Source: Rickettsiales bacterium
Lineage (GTDB): Bacteria; Pseudomonadota; Alphaproteobacteria; Rickettsiales; UBA1997
Length of the DNA stretch: 5,859 nucleotides
NCBI GenBank assembly: GCA_023262945.1
Contig: JALQXY010000029.1
Location: forward strand, 1-5,859
Direction of reading: 5' to 3'
The notes under the pieces are model-generated. The model made no database searches, was not told the origin of the DNA, and worked only from the letters and a program-made list of their open reading frames with translations. A program made the translations under genes and the position numbers. This document shows positions 5,721 through 5,859 of the stretch, piece after piece. Each line of letters starts with the position of its first letter. Within the stretch, counting starts at the first letter, position 1.

Positions 5721-5859
5721 CCTTAAGCCCTATAGGTTCCTTATAAAAGAAGCCCCTTATAGGTCCTCCTGGGGCCTGGGGCCCCTAGGCGGGCCCCTAG
5801 GTGCTCCTAGGAGCTCCTCAGGGCCACTAGGAGCCCCTTGGGGCACTATACGTTCCTTT
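5721..5859. repeat. GC-rich palindromic repeat island at the right edge
   Basis: Positions 5751-5850 are 67% G+C by hand count. GGGCCCCTAGG is repeated directly at 5779-5789 and 5791-5801 (period 12). CCTAGG occurs at 5784-5789, 5796-5801 and 5806-5811, with ACTAGG at 5826-5831. Perfect palindromes include GGGGCCCC (5778-5785), GCTCCTAGGAGC (5803-5814) and GGAGCTCC (5810-5817). CTATAGGTTCCTT at 5730-5742 returns as CTATACGTTCCTT at 5846-5858 (12 of 13), 116 bases later, suggesting the start of a second unit of a longer tandem array running out of the window. No coding signal was recognised. It shares no obvious sequence with the left GC-rich island. Confidence 0.75.

Overview
The window looks like a short piece of an AT-rich alphaproteobacterial genome, most likely from an obligately intracellular Rickettsiales-type bacterium. 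The coding part is strongly AT-biased. The CCA-adding enzyme and TypA read like Rickettsiales versions, and a secreted IalB-family protein, typical of alphaproteobacteria, is present. None of the five genes has a recognisable Shine-Dalgarno sequence. The exact genus cannot be fixed from the sequence alone.

Layout: positions 1-170 are a GC-rich (about 58%), non-coding, repeat-filled island containing a GTTATAGCG repeat cluster. Positions 171-513 are AT-rich intergenic DNA with a long, nearly perfect inverted repeat (329-423) upstream of typA. typA/bipA (514-2352, +) encodes a full-length ribosome-associated translational GTPase. A 177-base convergent gap follows, holding one copy of a 24-base repeat. 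Four genes then lie on the minus strand, transcribed from right to left: cca (5566-4337), a 103-residue helical protein of unknown function (4329-4018), a long-chain polyprenyl diphosphate synthase, probably ispB (4002-3022), and a secreted IalB-family protein (3021-2530). Gaps between them are 7, 15 and 0 bases, so they almost certainly form one operon. Upstream of cca (5567-5720) is AT-rich DNA with a perfect palindrome and an inverted copy of the 24-base repeat. From about 5721 the sequence becomes a second GC-rich (about 67% over 5751-5850), palindrome-dense, internally repetitive island running off the window end.

Functionally the window is core housekeeping: tRNA 3'-end maturation, quinone side-chain synthesis, ribosome function, plus one exported protein. 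I see no phage, CRISPR, toxin-antitoxin or defence module, and no recognisable transposase. The unexplained parts are the two unrelated GC-rich repeat islands capping an AT-rich gene block, the 24-base inverted repeat pair bracketing the operon, the 27-base-arm hairpin before typA, and the uncharacterised 103-residue protein inside the operon.
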